Part shown: piece by piece, positions 34,395 through 47,100 of the stretch | Layout: every line of letters starts with the position of its first letter | Numbering within the stretch: position 1 is the first letter of the stretch | NCBI GenBank assembly: GCA_000467715.1 | Contig: AJFK01000548.1 | Coordinates: forward strand, 1-60,162 | DNA: 60,162 nt | Reading direction: 5' to 3' | Origin: Hysterium pulicare CBS 123377 | Taxonomy: Eukaryota > Ascomycota > Dothideomycetes > Hysteriales > Hysteriaceae | Position numbers and translations under genes: made by a program | The notes under the pieces: model-generated | What the model was told of the DNA's origin: nothing | Database searches by the model: none | Seen by the model: the letters and a program-made list of their open reading frames with translations, nothing else

Positions 34395-35651
34395 CTAGTT
34401 ATTTTGCTGATGCCGTGCAAGCAGCTGATCGAATGGTGCGCTCCTGCCTGGGACCGCCCTCTTCTTCGCCCAGGAATGGTTCTTGCATGCCAAATCCCTC
34501 CCGCAGAATCCACCGTTCGGAAGCGGGACACTGCACTGTGTTTCCACGTCGGCGGGACCACTGGGTCTTGCAGCCTTCGGTGTGGGCTCGAAGGTCCCCA
34601 TGACTCCATAGTGATCCGTAACCCATTCTTCCTCCCCTGCATCTTGCATCTCCTTTCTTTTATCCTCGGGAACTTTAACGCCCATTCCGATTCGTTCAAA
34701 TGACTTGACTTTGATGTCTCCGCAGTATAGAATCTTATCCATCCTGCTACAACCAAATCTCTCTCGCATCCATTGTGGAGATTGATAACCCCATGTATAT
34801 CCATCGTCACTATCTTCTTGCCCTCCAAGCTCTAGGTACGCGTCTCCGAGGTTGTTCTCGGAATGTAGAGTACGATCGAAGGGTTGGATAGCATTGAGGT
34901 CGCCGGCTAGGAGAGCAGAATCAACTTCTGTCTCATGGAGGTATTTAGCTGCTGCGGCGAGTTGAAGAGGTCGGACGGGTGGGTCGGCGACCAGTGATTC
35001 GAGGTGGGTGTTGCAGAGTCGAAGTGTCTTTCCAGAACCTCCTGTCTCTTGAGTACCTTCTAGAATGATGTCAACGAACAATCCATCTCGTCCAAGTTTC
35101 GATATCCAAGGGACTCTGAACACGCGCTCGATCTTCAGCCTCTTGTCCACCAACGTAGTGGTCCCGTAGTGCGGATTAATCCAATTACTCTCGTCGTACT
35201 CCGTAATATTGAATCGTGATTGTATCCATGCGGCTTCTCGTATCTGGGCTAGATCTGTTTGTCCCATCTCTTGCAAGAATATGACTAGAGGCTCGGTTGG
35301 CGGTGTCTGGGATACTAGCGTCTCCAGATGCTGCAATGCCGCTTTCATTCGTATTTCGATGCCTCCGACTAGAATGTCAATGTTCCATGATACGAGGCGA
35401 ATGCTCGAAAAATCAATGGGGGTGGTAGAACGCAATACTGAGGCGGTCGAGTTTGCTTCTTGCCATGATGTACCGTCGTGTTGCCAGTACGACTGAGGCC
35501 TTGGGGTGTAGAATGAAGCTTCCCGTTCCATTGCAGGTCCTTCCGCAAGCTTGGCAGAGAGGAGCGCAGCAATAGGACTGGGTTGGGGTCCCGACGAGGA
35601 CATCCTGACTGCAGCGAAGTGGCTTCGGGGAAAGTTTTTTAAAGTTAGCAA
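34395..35651 (-). CDS. TDP2-like endonuclease/exonuclease/phosphatase with C-terminal SCA7-type zinc motif
   Basis: A single exon encodes 418 residues. A start at residue 17 (35603) is a shorter alternative. The catalytic EEP motifs are all present: SWNID (88-92), LQEMG (127-131, Glu128), NTHLES (214-219), GDLN (250-253) and DHYGV (346-350). They resemble tyrosyl-DNA phosphodiesterase 2, which removes topoisomerase II adducts from 5' DNA ends. After a short linker the last 50 residues read [11 protein letters not shown]...CKNHS then [15 protein letters not shown]. Cys373, Cys383, Cys389 and His392 have the C-x9-C-x5-C-x2-H spacing of the SCA7 domain of ataxin-7/Sgf73. The fusion is in one uninterrupted frame. 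The biochemical role is inferred from family. Confidence 0.85.
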   Translation of the reverse strand: MLTLKNFPRSHFAAVRMSSSGPQPSPIAALLSAKLAEGPAMEREASFYTPRPQSYWQHDGTSWQEANSTASVLRSTTPIDFSSIRLVSWNIDILVGGIEIRMKAALQHLETLVSQTPPTEPLVIFLQEMGQTDLAQIREAAWIQSRFNITEYDESNWINPHYGTTTLVDKRLKIERVFRVPWISKLGRDGLFVDIILEGTQETGGSGKTLRLCNTHLESLVADPPVRPLQLAAAAKYLHETEVDSALLAGDLNAIQPFDRTLHSENNLGDAYLELGGQEDSDDGYTWGYQSPQWMRERFGCSRMDKILYCGDIKVKSFERIGMGVKVPEDKRKEMQDAGEEEWVTDHYGVMGTFEPTPKAARPSGPADVETQCSVPLPNGGFCGRDLACKNHSWAKKRAVPGRSAPFDQLLARHQQNN

Positions 35652-37520
35652 TGAGCAAAGTGACGAATTAGTTGTGCGGTTTAAACGGGCTTCGCGCCAG
35701 TAGAATCATGGCGTCAGTTGTTGCATCTTGGAGAGGATACTTCCGCTCGTCCAGGCTCCAGCTTACAGAGTACAGCACTGCGAGTGGGGATGAGTGAGGG
35801 CAGTATCGCTGAGATCGATAACTCAATGCGCTTGCCGAGAGTGGTGTGGTGCCAGTGTCAGGGTACTTGGCGAGGAACTCTATCATCACTCCCTCTGTTC
35901 ATACCGTTATTGTTTCCTTGCTTTTGAGCTCGCAATATGGCTTAACAGTCCAATGCCAGACGTATCAGACCATCACATTATCGGCTTTGATTATACTTCA
36001 TCGTCTTCGACGCGTCGTCCACCAGCTCATCCACGCTGAACGGAGGAAATTGTTCGAATCCACACTTCGAACCCAGGGAAGAGCGTGAATAAGGAGAACG
36101 ACCATGCTCTCGTGACGTAGCCCCATAGACTAGTTGCTGCGTCTCCTTTGCCGTAAAACTCGTTGGTTTGCGCGTAGAGACCCGATCTTTCGCGCATACT
36201 TTACCCATACGAGGAGCATAACCATCGTCAACCCGATGCATTCACTGCTTTCGCTCAGAACAGATGCGATAAAAGAGCTTGGTATGAAGGTATCATGATA
36301 CCTCTGCAGCCGCCGCAGCATCGCTGGCCTTTGGAGATCAGCGGGCGGCAGAGATGAAGCAACCATTGTATAATGCCCTTCTACCAATGGTTGAGCACCA
36401 GAGGTCCAGAGAAACACCAGCGGCCAGCTTCTGCGAATGTCCACCCATAATATACAGACTCAATCATTCTTAACCGATCTTCTCGACCCAGATTGTAAGG
36501 ACGGCGGCGCCCTGCCGAGACGGTTCCAGACTTCACCCCTCCTGCCTCGATGTGCGGGGCTATGTCGAGAAGCTGAAGGCAATGAAATTTGACAAATTCA
36601 TCGGGTCTCTCCAGCACGCGGAGAAAGAATTCTCTTCTATCCAGCTGAGCGATGAGTGATAACATGGAATGCTTGGTGGGCGGTTAGGATGGCGGTTTGA
36701 TTTTCTTCTCCTCGATTTATGCATGCAATTCCTAATACATTGCCTAAATCAGCTAAGATGGGCACTGGATAACGCTTTCATGAGGAACTCGGGGATAGAA
36801 GGTCACGTGCTGTCCTAATCGACTGCCTCATTCACCCAAGTGAAAGAGTTGCCGTAAGAGCTTGACGTTATGAAATGAGGTTTGAGAGTGGCCTCACGCG
36901 TCGCTGAACCAGAACAATGTTAGCTGCGAAGGCAAGCAGATGAAGAGCGTAATGTATCCCTTTCTTTTATAGTTTCAACAGGGTTTCTTCATGCATGGAA
37001 AGAACTTGTATCGAGACCCTATCAATTCAATGCCCGAGAAGCCTTCCTAGCATATCGGCATGAAGGGAAGGAGTATGCAGTCTCGGTCGATCGAAAGGAT
37101 CACGCGTTTCTCCAAAAGACGACCCAGCGCCTCATGGAACACTTCAGTCAGGAAGCAAGTGACTGGGAGCGCATCATCCCAGCAGATGTCGTACAGCAGC
37201 ATTGGGCCGGATACAAGCTCACTCGAACGGATTGTGTCGAAGCGCCATTCAAGATTCTAGCAGAAGGAAAGAAGGAGGACGCCCAAAAGCAAGGGGCGGA
37301 CGAGAGCATGGAGGTTGACAATACGCCATACGATACTGAGAAAGTCCGTCGCCAGATGGTGATCATGTATGCCTTGAATGCTCCGCAACAGCCCACTACT
37401 ACAAAGTTCTTTGCTATGGTAAGGAAGGCTAGGTACTGTGTCAATACTATCACCTGAGGGCTGGATTATTGTGGGAACTGGCAAAGAGGCGCTGAGACAA
37501 GGCTAGGTTATGCAGATAAC
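35652..37520. other. gene-poor interval with possible gene fragments
   Basis: Minus frames at 36665-36381 and 36444-36130 look protein-like (the second has a hydrophobic run ending VMLLVWVKYARK) and might be exons of one small gene, but I find no convincing splice pair. A plus segment at about 36980-37457 is listed separately. Confidence 0.3.
36980..37457 (+). pseudogene. hypothetical gene fragment
   Basis: A frame continues upstream of the ATG at 37134 through HAWKELVSRPYQFN and AYRHEGKEYAVSVDRKDHAF to an apparent acceptor (TTTCAACAG, about 36976-36984), then reads to a stop at 37457. Composition and residue pattern look coding, yet no family is recognised and no convincing upstream exon is seen. 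It borders an AT-rich decayed patch, so it may be the remnant of a larger gene or element. Confidence 0.3.
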
Positions 37521-38200
37521 CAGGTATTCAATCACAATAGATGCTTATAGCTATACCTAGTTAAGATTAATACTTACTTTAAAAACTTTTTTATAAGTTT
37601 ATCTTTTAATATACTACTTAGTGACTATCTCTACCCTACCCTTAGCATCAACCGACCTTATCCTTCTGAGTCAACCTACTGAGTGGCCATTACGACGAGT
37701 CAATTCGAACTCCGTTAAGACTATCAAATCCAGTTCACCACCCTGTACCCTTCTTCCCGCTACCTTTTGCTACAAACCTAGATGTAGAGGCTAAATCTAT
37801 TAACACTATCTCTACTCTTAATTATAAGTTTTAGTTATCTCTACTACCTACTAAACTATAGCTACTCTGACCTAGACTGAGCTTTGTTACGCGTATCAAA
37901 TCTAGTTAAAGCTGTTGTACCACTCCTCATCTCTTGATTTCTAGATCTCTAGATTTAAATACTATAGCTTATAAAAGTAAAATTTTTAAAGAGAATTTAG
38001 TAAACTCTTTCCTTTTACCTAACTACATTCAAATAGCTTAGGAACTATTTAGCAGCCTTAGCCTCCGCTCGATACATGCACCGTCCTATCTTGCCGCAAG
38101 CTTAGAGTCCAAATCCCTATTTCCAAGACTCTAGTTCTAGGGCCCTTAATAAAGAAAGTAAAGGCCCTTTCCCTTTATACCCTTTATATGTAACCCCCCA
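37520..38200. repeat. AT-rich, TpA-rich decayed sequence (RIP-like)
   Basis: Base composition changes sharply. The stretch is full of TA, TTA and CTA steps, short of CpG and dense in stops on all frames, unlike the flanking genes. This is the look of a repeat mutated by repeat-induced point mutation, but no parent element can be recognised. Confidence 0.4.
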
Positions 38201-38240
38201 TCCTAACCGCAATGTGCCACCTCATACGGCCATCTCCACC

Positions 38241-40094
38241 TCACTTCCCACAAACCCCACTCGCCGTCAAGTGACCCGCCGGATAATAAACCCTCGGCAA
38301 CCCACTCACCATCGGCACCGCCAAAGTCCCATCACTCCCCACACTCGTCGTCGTACAACTCAAGACCTCCACAACGCTAGTTCCAGCGCTCCACCCGTGA
38401 TTCCCAAGATTAAGCGTATAGGCATCTCCACTTGCACCTTTATTCGACAAGACGGTAACGATTTGCTTCCCGTCGTATCCCTTCCGCATCGCAACCGTCG
38501 TAGTATCGGAGTAAATAACCCAGTTGTTATAAGTCAGGTAAGTGGAATCGACATAGATGGCTTGATTCCGGATTTGGTTCAAGCTAGCTACATGTCTGTA
38601 TAGTACTGAACTGGTGTTGTAGCCGCTCAACCAGGTCGCTTCGCGGTTGGCGGGGTCGGCGCCTCCAGCGTAGTGTTGCTCTTGGCCGGCGTAGATGATT
38701 GGGATGCCGTCGGCTAAGATAGTGAAGGCGATGATGCTTTTGGCGAGGGACATGTCTTGTGTTAGGGAGGCGAAGCGGGGGTTATCGTGGTTTTCGCTGA
38801 AGGAGCCGAGGACGGTTACGTCTTTGCAGGTGGATTTCATGGAGGAGATTTGGGAGACGAGGGAGGAGGATGAGGAGGACGTGGATTGGAAGAACGAGAT
38901 TAGTTGATACCAGCTGTGGAAGGGATGTAAGCGGAAGAAAACGTAGCGGGGATGAGGGGAGGGAAGACGGCGGGACGGACATGGGGTAGTTTAGGACGCT
39001 GCCGATGACGTCTTGGTAGGGACAGACGTATGCTGGGTCTCCTTCGAAGACTTCGCCGGTACTGAAAACTCCGGCGGAAGATGTGAAGTTGGGCCAAAAA
39101 GGTTTGTCGACGTGTTTTGCGGTATCAATCCGGAGGCCATCAACTGCGTGGATTCGTTAGTGTCTGGTATGCCATGAAGCATTGACTCACTCGTAGCACA
39201 CGGGGAGACTCACTTGAGTAATTTGAGACTAATTGAGAAATCCAACTCCGATACATAGATGCGACAGTATCATCCTCTGTCCTCAAGTCTGGAAGTTCGA
39301 CATTAGAGTCGCCAAGCCAACAGTCTTCGACATTCGTCTGATTATTGTAGTTGGTGATATCACAAAAGGAGTGGTAATAGGTTTGAGAATTGAAAGGGTG
39401 GAATTGGGAGTAGTCTACGGTGTTCTCCGAGCCGTCCCAGCCGTTGTGATTCACGACAATGTCAACCATGAGGTACTAGATGGCAAAGATGAGCCAAAGT
39501 TCGAATTAAACGGCGTGCAGGTTCAGGTAGAGAAACTCCAAACTTAGGGATGAGTGGGATGGGAAAGGAAGCCTCACCATTCCACGGTCATGTAAGGCTT
39601 TCGCTAAAGCCTTCAGATCATCTGCCGTGCCAAAGTTTGGGTTCAGCTCATACAAGTTCTGCTGCCAGTAACCGTGGAATGCCTGCCCATACGGCGTGTT
39701 CTGCGGAAGATTGTAGGTAATCGGAGATATCCATATCTTTGAGGAAGGTCGTTAGCAGAGCCAACGGTAAATGTTATCGCCGTTTACGCACGGCAGTAAA
39801 ACCCATGTCCTGGATATAGTCTAGCTCTTTAATGATCCCTTGATAAGTACCGCCGCAGTACTGTCTATCCGACGTGTTGCATGTCGCTGACGTACTGCCA
39901 TCTGGGCGGGCGAATCTATAACAAATAAATCATTGGTGCATAGCTCAACCAAAAGAGTATACATACCGATCTGTGAGCAGTTGATAGATTGATCTTGACC
40001 TCCATTGATCGGCTGTAGCTGCATCTGCAACACCAGCACAAGCCACAACCACAGCCACAGCCACAGCTGCTCTCGCAAGGATACTTCGCTTCAT
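38241..40094 (-). CDS. secreted alpha-amylase, GH13
   Basis: Six exons: 40094-39967, 39915-39792, 39736-39578, 39475-39214, 39143-38981 and 38913-38241. Phases agree and give about 502 residues. Residues 1-26 form an Ala/Val-rich signal peptide. The mature start ([20 protein letters not shown]) is that of Aspergillus Taka-amylase type enzymes, and homology runs to the C-terminus. Catalytic residues are visible: the nucleophile Asp in [10 protein letters not shown], the acid/base Glu in [10 protein letters not shown], and the transition-state Asp in SENHDNPRF. The calcium-site region [12 protein letters not shown] is intact. It hydrolyses internal alpha-1,4 bonds of starch outside the cell. 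The protein ends after domain C, with no starch-binding CBM20. The fifth intron uses a GTCCGT donor, which is less standard. Confidence 0.94.
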
Positions 40095-41539
40095 TGCATC
40101 CCGGTCCTCAAAGAAAAGTACAACAGTACGAAAGGAATGACAAAGTAAGGATATAGAAAGGAAAAATAAACTTAAATGAAAATGAGGGAACCAAAAACTA
40201 CAAAGAGTATGTACTCCCCGAGAGATATTCCTCCAAGTCCTGTTGTTTCAGGGCGAATCAGTTCCCGCAACCCAGATCTCATTAAACTAGCGCAGCCACA
40301 AGAAACGAATCAAAATGCGAATTCAGAACAACCATCCCAACATCCGCGACTCTAAGCTAGCCAGTCAAAGTTAATATCAGGATAGAGCCGTGCCGGTACC
40401 AATGTTCCAATTTCCCTGAAGACGTTCAAGTACCGCCAACTACCGGGCTTGGGCCGATGGGCAGCATGCAGTACAGTAAAAACCTCCGGTAGCGAAGAAC
40501 GATAAATAGTACTCCGTAGCTAAGATATAGTTGTGGCCTTGTGCTCAAGTACCTCGGAGCGGCCATGCTTGTTGTACGTCAGTTACAAGGGAACGTTGCG
40601 CTGGCCGACGGTCAGAGATCACACGAGACACAGTGTGGAGTCCATGCCCTGGAAGATTCGACAGCGCTAGGATATTGTAAGCGTTGTGAATGGAAGAAAT
40701 AGATTGCTTGCATACTGTACCTGGGCGCATACCTGGTTGTGTGCCCTTCACATGAAAGAAGGCTTGCGTAAGGCGAAGCCGATGCGCCTCATAATGCGGG
40801 GTGCAGGTGCATCTAAGACGCACGTGGCCGCGGCCAGCAGAGCTGAATGAGGAAGGCGAGAAATCCTATAAGTGAAATGGTGCATCGTGATATAGGCATT
40901 GTTGTCGTTCGGCATGATGGGTGACATGTGATGGATGACGGAGCGAGAGAGGGTGGATAGGGATGGTGGTGGGAAGGCAAAGATCTAGATCTTACCTAGG
41001 TAGATCTGTGAACCTGAATCACGTTACACCAGATTCACATCACTACATCATCTCTAGTGAGGTCCTGCTCATAATGACTAGTGCTAGTAGCCCTTTTTAG
41101 TCAAGAATGGAAGTCGTTGCGTCCTTGGGAGTGACGAATCAAGAGGTAATCTCAGCTCAAAATGTTCCTTTATTTCAACGACTAAGAACTCCATAATGCA
41201 GTGCTGTACCATCGCGCTTCAAATAACCAATGTGACATCAATATGGCAAAATGTGTCTAGGCGCCAGGCCATCGACCCAAGCAACCTAGGCCAGCAACAA
41301 GCGCCGTTCGAATGCTGGATAGAACCCTCCCCGAAACGAGGACATCCCGTGAGTCCTGACGTTCATCTCGTTCCATACCTTGCATCCTCGAATCATGTAC
41401 AGGAGATAGCCAAACAGTTCTAATAACAATTCGAAAACTGAACATTTTGCAGGAGGTGATGTCAACAATACGATCGATGCTTGTCCCCTAAATCTATTCC
41501 AGTGAAACAAAGTTCTGTGCCTTGAAGACCCTCTGAGCT
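40095..41539. other. intergenic, no gene recognised
   Basis: About 1.4 kb upstream of the amylase, a secreted-enzyme gene likely under carbon control, and downstream of the MAPKK. Short frames lack support. No binding site could be assigned with confidence. Confidence 0.45.
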
Positions 41540-43091
41540 CTATTGAACATCCCGATCCCACCTTCGAGGGTTTGGCGGAAGACCTCCAGTAAGAGGGTTG
41601 CGGATTTGAGGCGAGGCATTGCCAGGCGGTGGGGCTGGCCGGATTGGCAATGACATTATGTTCTGACCACTGGACGCACTGGACGTTCTGATCGGGTACG
41701 ACGGTCGAGGCGGCGGTGCGCCAGTCCCATTTGTATCTGGGTAACTAGAGTCTGTGGAAGTTGGTGTTCGGTCGGTAGTGGAGTGGGATGATGGAGGCGT
41801 ATGTTCTCGCAATCGTTCTCTGATTGCTGGTGACTGCGCAGGTGCGAGGTGAGATTTGCGCTTGTTATGTTCTAGCATACTAATAGCCCAGGCCTCGAGA
41901 TCAACCGGTGTGCGTTTGGCAGCTAGAAGGAATGGATCGGCATCCTTTCACTATGTCAATTCCAGTCGGTGAAAGCTTAATGGAATGGGACTTACATATA
42001 GCTCTTTGGGAGTCGGCCGCTGTGCCGGATCCTTCATTAGGCATTTACCAATCATATCTTCCAATATGGACGGAAAAGCATCGCTCTTAGGGAGTTTCGG
42101 CGCAGGCTCAAGCACAATCTGTTGTAGAAGATCGAGAATGCCTTGCGGACCCCCTGGCTCATCGGCATCGTTATCGCTGTTATTGAACGGAAATTTGCCA
42201 ATCGCAAGCTCCATCAACGTCAGACCGACACTCCACACATCCGATTTCACCGTGTATGGAGAACCTTGTATCCGCTCGGGAGCCATGTATGTGCCTGTGC
42301 CTACAAACGTCTCCGCAATCGACCCCTCAAGCTCACTGGAGACGCCAAAATCACACAACTTAATATTTCCCCGAGAGTTGACAAGTATATTCGACGGTTT
42401 CAGGTCTCGATGCATGATTCGGTGGGCCGAATAAAGGTAGGAGAGGCCGCCAAGTACGGCTTCTGAGATCTTGCCGAGGACATCGACGCGAACAGGGCCG
42501 AACGTTTTCGAGACCCAGTCTAGGGAACTGTGCAGAATAGAGTCAGTCTTCGCTGAGAAAGTTCAGCGTGACGGCAGCTGCACTTACCCGACATCCATGT
42601 ACTCCATGCACATGATGACATCCCCTGTATCATTCTGAAAAGCACCATAAAACGCCACAATATACTCCGAATTGCAGTCGTGCATGATCCGTAACTCCCT
42701 GACAATCCTCTTCCGCACCTCGTTCTTTGCTTCGACGTGGATAATCTGTCACATGTCAGAGGACGAGTTCCATCGAAGCTCCTCAAGCACGAGGTCAACT
42801 CACTTTTCTTGCCATTATCACCTTAGTAGCGGCATGCTGGACTTTGCTCACTGTACCACCATTGCCTGAGCCAAGTTCTCTCACAACTAATAGGTCCTCT
42901 GCTTTAAGATCTAATCGGAATTCCACGCCGATCTCCAGTGTGTCGGCTCGTCCTTCGTCGTTTCCTAGACCACCAGGTACCTGTGCATCACCGGCGGAAG
43001 GTGTCAATGCCTTTGGCTGGGGAGCGGTTAATGCAAGGCCCTTGACATTCTTCCTCTTCATAGTCTTCGTCTTGAATGCAGATTCAGCCAT
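41540..43091 (-). CDS. MAP kinase kinase, Ste7/Fuz7 type
   Basis: Four exons: 43091-42804, 42745-42588, 42527-41996 and 41944-41540, with GTGAGT/GTAAGT donors, about 460 residues. The start at 43091 gives a short N-terminus with the conserved [11 protein letters not shown] docking-like basic patch. The kinase domain has [11 protein letters not shown] (74-84), the lysine of VIMARK (96), EYMDVGSLD spanning the second intron, [28 protein letters not shown] with the Ser/Thr activation pair, and [11 protein letters not shown]. The Pro/Ser-rich tail follows [13 protein letters not shown]. Orthologues activate the Fus3/Kss1-type MAPK for mating, hyphal fusion and infection-related growth. The full frame upstream of 43091 to 43268 is probably leader. 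Confidence 0.93.
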
Positions 43092-44189
43092 TGTGCGTAT
43101 TCGAGGTTGCCGCCCTCGTGCGGAATTCGGCGGTAGATCAAAGGAGGGTGATGCGGCCTTGAAAGAGTCGAAAGTCGCTTGCAAGCCGATGCAATGTACA
43201 GCGAAAGGGAGTCGGGGCCGGTCTACCCTATGTGTCGCGGCAAAAGGTGTATCAAGCAGTGTTGCCAATCAGATGGGCTATCGTAAAAGGAGAGTCACAG
43301 CGTTTATTGGATTAACGCTTTCGGGACAGTCGTTGTAGCGGGTTCGCAAGGAAGAAGTAATATAGGTGCCCAACGCAGATGCGACCAATATTTGGCAGAG
43401 CGAAGGTGGATGCGGAGTTGGGGGCTCACGTCGTGGTACAAGATGTTGGAAGTTGAGAAGGCTGCGTAGCGGGGGTTGTGGTGGGGAGGTGTGTTGGATT
43501 GGCGCGGAGGCGTTTATTCAAGTTATTAAAAGACACTGGCGTAGACAAGGCAAAGAAGACGAGCGAGGGATTAGTATTTACACGAGACAGCGTGTTCAGT
43601 CGTATTGTTGGTAGATGACCTATTGTACTGAATAGGAGGCTGCTATTGTTCAATGACATGCTTGCCAGGAGGGTTTCAGCTTTCGCATGACCGCCGTACA
43701 CTGCTTCACGCTGCTTCTAGTGCCTGACTTGTGCGCTTAAGGTTGTCACCGCGAATTGACAGGCGAGGACGTGTTCTGCTGCTGCATCCACCATCCACAA
43801 AGCGTGCGACAACACTGCGAGGAGCAGAGCCAGTCGGTTTCACCATGAGAAAGACGCAGAAGCCTTCGAGGTGGTCGCACCATTGGGCAAGCTTCGACAT
43901 GAGCTTATTTCACTGCGCTAAGCCTAGAAAGGATGTCGTGATTGCGAGCCTCACATAAGTCTTGACTAAGCAGGCTAGTTATGTAAGCCAACCTTCAACC
44001 TTTCGACTTTCAAAGCCGCGCTGAGCAACACCGCGACGTTCACTCCCACCCCGCCCCTCCCCTACCACAAAGAAGTCCACCATTTAGGACGTCTTTGATC
44101 TATTCTAACACCCGAGTGCAGCACCATCACCTTCTTTCCCCGCCCAACTCACCTAGCTTCCTTTGTCCTTTCTCCACAAACCGCCCAAC
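43092..44189. other. bidirectional promoter between MAPKK and SPT6
   Basis: The two genes diverge from this 1.1 kb region. Pyrimidine-rich sequence and C-rich blocks (CCCCGCCCCTCCCC-like, about 44050) precede SPT6. No TATA box stands out near SPT6, as expected for a housekeeping gene. Confidence 0.5.
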
Positions 44190-47100
44190 ATGAACCATTT
44201 GTTAGACGATATCGCCGAGCTAGGCAGTGAGGAAGATGATGAGGATTTTGATGAGGAAGCTGCTGAACGTCGAAAGAAGAAGACAAACGGCTTGAATGGA
44301 CAGGTGGAAGATTCAAGCGAGGAAGACGACGACGACGAGGATGAAGAAGCTGAACGAGCGGTAGGTCGCATCCTGGAATCGATACTGCATTAGACTGTTT
44401 TCTGACTGTCTCTAGGTTCGTGAAGGCTTCATCATTGATGACGACGAAGACGAGGAAGAACTCGAGCAGCGAAAACAACGCAAGCGGCGACGGAAAGAAC
44501 GTGAAGAGGAGGTTCTGGACGATGAAGACTTGGATCTCATAGGAGAGGCCAATCCTGACTATGAGCCCCGACAGACCTCTCAGGTATGGATATGTCTCTT
44601 TATAAGCCTCGATTTCAAATGCTAATTCTTGCTCAGTCAAAATATAAGCGTCTGAAGCGCGGCCACAAAGGGGATCGCGGCCCTCGTGAACCTCGCGGCG
44701 TTGACGACATATTTTCGGATGATGACGACGAACTGGAAGACCGCCGGAGAGAGCCCCGAGGAGGGCTTCTGGATGAATTCGCAGACTTCATCGAGGAAGA
44801 TGAATTTGAGGATGACATACAACGAGAGCTTGAGGATGACAGAGAGGTAGCTCGGCCCGGGCTTTCTGCAATCACTAATGGCTTGCAAGCTGCTGGCCTT
44901 GACGAGGGCGCCGAAGAAGATTACCGAGCCGCATTTGGGGATGGTACGGAATATGACTGGGCTCTTGAGAGGCAAGAACGGGAGGACGCTGCGATGGAGG
45001 GAGAAGGGAAGGAACTCAAACTCGGGGACGTTTTCGAGCCGTCTCAGTTAGCTGAGCAAATGCTTACCGCAGAGGATAATGAGATTCGCAACACGGACAT
45101 CCCGGAGCGGATGCAAATTGCAAGGAAACCATTCAAAGAGTTGGAGCTCACTGAGCAAGACATGGCAGCTCGAATGGAAGACGAGGCTACGTGGATAACC
45201 CAACTGATCTGGCCCAAGAAGCATCTGCCCAGCTATTTCTCAGCCCCTTTCCGAAAGGCCGTCAAGATGGTTTTACATTTCATGAACGTTGAGGAATTCG
45301 AAGTCCCTTTCATCTTCACCCATCGCAAGGACTACTTAATTCACGCTCCCGGGGATGAAAACTACGACCCCGATGATCCAGACGCACCACCACGCGATGC
45401 GAATCCAGAGCGACTCCTGGCGCAAAATGATCTTTGGGAAATTTTTGACCTCGATCTTAAATTCAGAGCGTTAGCAGAAAAGCGGGACGCATTGAAGAAG
45501 AACTACGATAACCTTAAAAGCGTCGCGCCAAATGTTACTGATACAGTCTTCGATGAGATGGTCGATAAAGCAGTGACAATCGAGGAAGTCCAAGAGCTTC
45601 AAGACTACCTCAACTTTCAGTATTCTGGCGAGATCAAAGACCTCCATGTGGGGCTGTCGAAAGACTCCGGCACACAGAAGCGTGCCCAAAGCTCGCGTCT
45701 TGCATTTGAGAGAATTCGCGCTGGTCGAGTGTATAACCTCGTACGCGGATTTGGTATAACTGCAGACGATTTCGCTCAAAATGTCCAGAATAGTCGGCGG
45801 CAGCACTACACCGAGGATCCAACGGAGCGGCCAGATGATATGGCGGACAGCCTTATTGACCCCCCAGAATATCATACAGGTTCACAGGTGCTGAAAGCAG
45901 CTAAAGCAATGTACGTCGAAGAACTCGTTACGAGTCCTCGGATGCGGAGATACCTGCGCCAGTGCTATTATCAAGGCGGCATGATCGATTGCTTCCGAAC
46001 GGAGAAGGGCCTTAGGAAGATCACAGAAGATCATCCGTACTACGAGTTCAAGTACCTCCGCCGTCAAGACTTCCATTCGCTCAGTCGAACTCCGGACATG
46101 TATCTCAAGATGCTGAAAGCTGAGGAAGAAGGTCTCATCGAGGTCAAGGTCCGCATGGATGGTTATGACAGATTCAAACAGAGCCTCTACCAGTACATCG
46201 AGTCCGATAATTTCAGCGAGGTCGCTGATGCCTGGAATACGTTACGTCGTGAAGTCCTTGATACGGCGCTGGAAAGACTGGACAAAAACATGGCTCGTGG
46301 TGTCAAAGAGACATTGAGGACGGAGTGCGAAAAAGAACTCGCTAGTCGAGCGCGCGAGAATTACTACAGCAAGCTGGATCAAGCCCCTTACAAGCCGAAA
46401 GGCCACGAACTTGGTTCTATACCTGCTGTACTGGCTCTCTCCAATGGCAAGGGATTGAGAGGCGACGCCATCTGCTGGGCCTTTGTGAGAGAAAATGGAC
46501 AATTGTCAGAAAGTGGCAAAATCTCCGACTTTCGTTTGGGCAACCCGGATCGAAATATACCAGATGGCAAAGATATCGCTACCTTTTGCGAGATTGTTCG
46601 ACGACGAAAGCCGGACGTTATCGGAGTCAGTGGGTTCGCAGTGGAGACTCGAAAATTGTACAAGGAGCTGCAAGATATAGTCGAGAAATACGACCTGCGA
46701 ACCAAGGAATACGACGACCCAGACAATGACGGCGAAGAAAAGACCGACAGGCTCGAAGTCGTTATGGTTAACGATGAGGTTGCCAGACTCTTCCAAAACA
46801 GCTCTCGGGCTGCCACAGAATTCCCACAAATTCCACCGCTTACTAGATATTGTGTTGCGTTGGCCAGATACATGCAAAGCCCTATCCAAGAATATGCCGC
46901 TCTTGGCAACGACATTGTCTCCATCCCTTTTATTCCGAATCAGAATCTTGTACCACAAGACAAATTGTTAGAGCGCCTGGAGACCGCCATGGTGGACATG
47001 GTCAACCTTGTCGGCGTGGACCTGAACTATGCCCTGCTTGACACAAAGCTTGCGGCCTTGTTACCTTTCATTTGTGGGTTGGGTCCTCGCAAAGCACACG

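Noticed and set aside
44633-44975. Ser-rich minus frames opposite the Spt6 acidic region
   Set aside because: Produced by the reverse complement of Asp/Glu codons.
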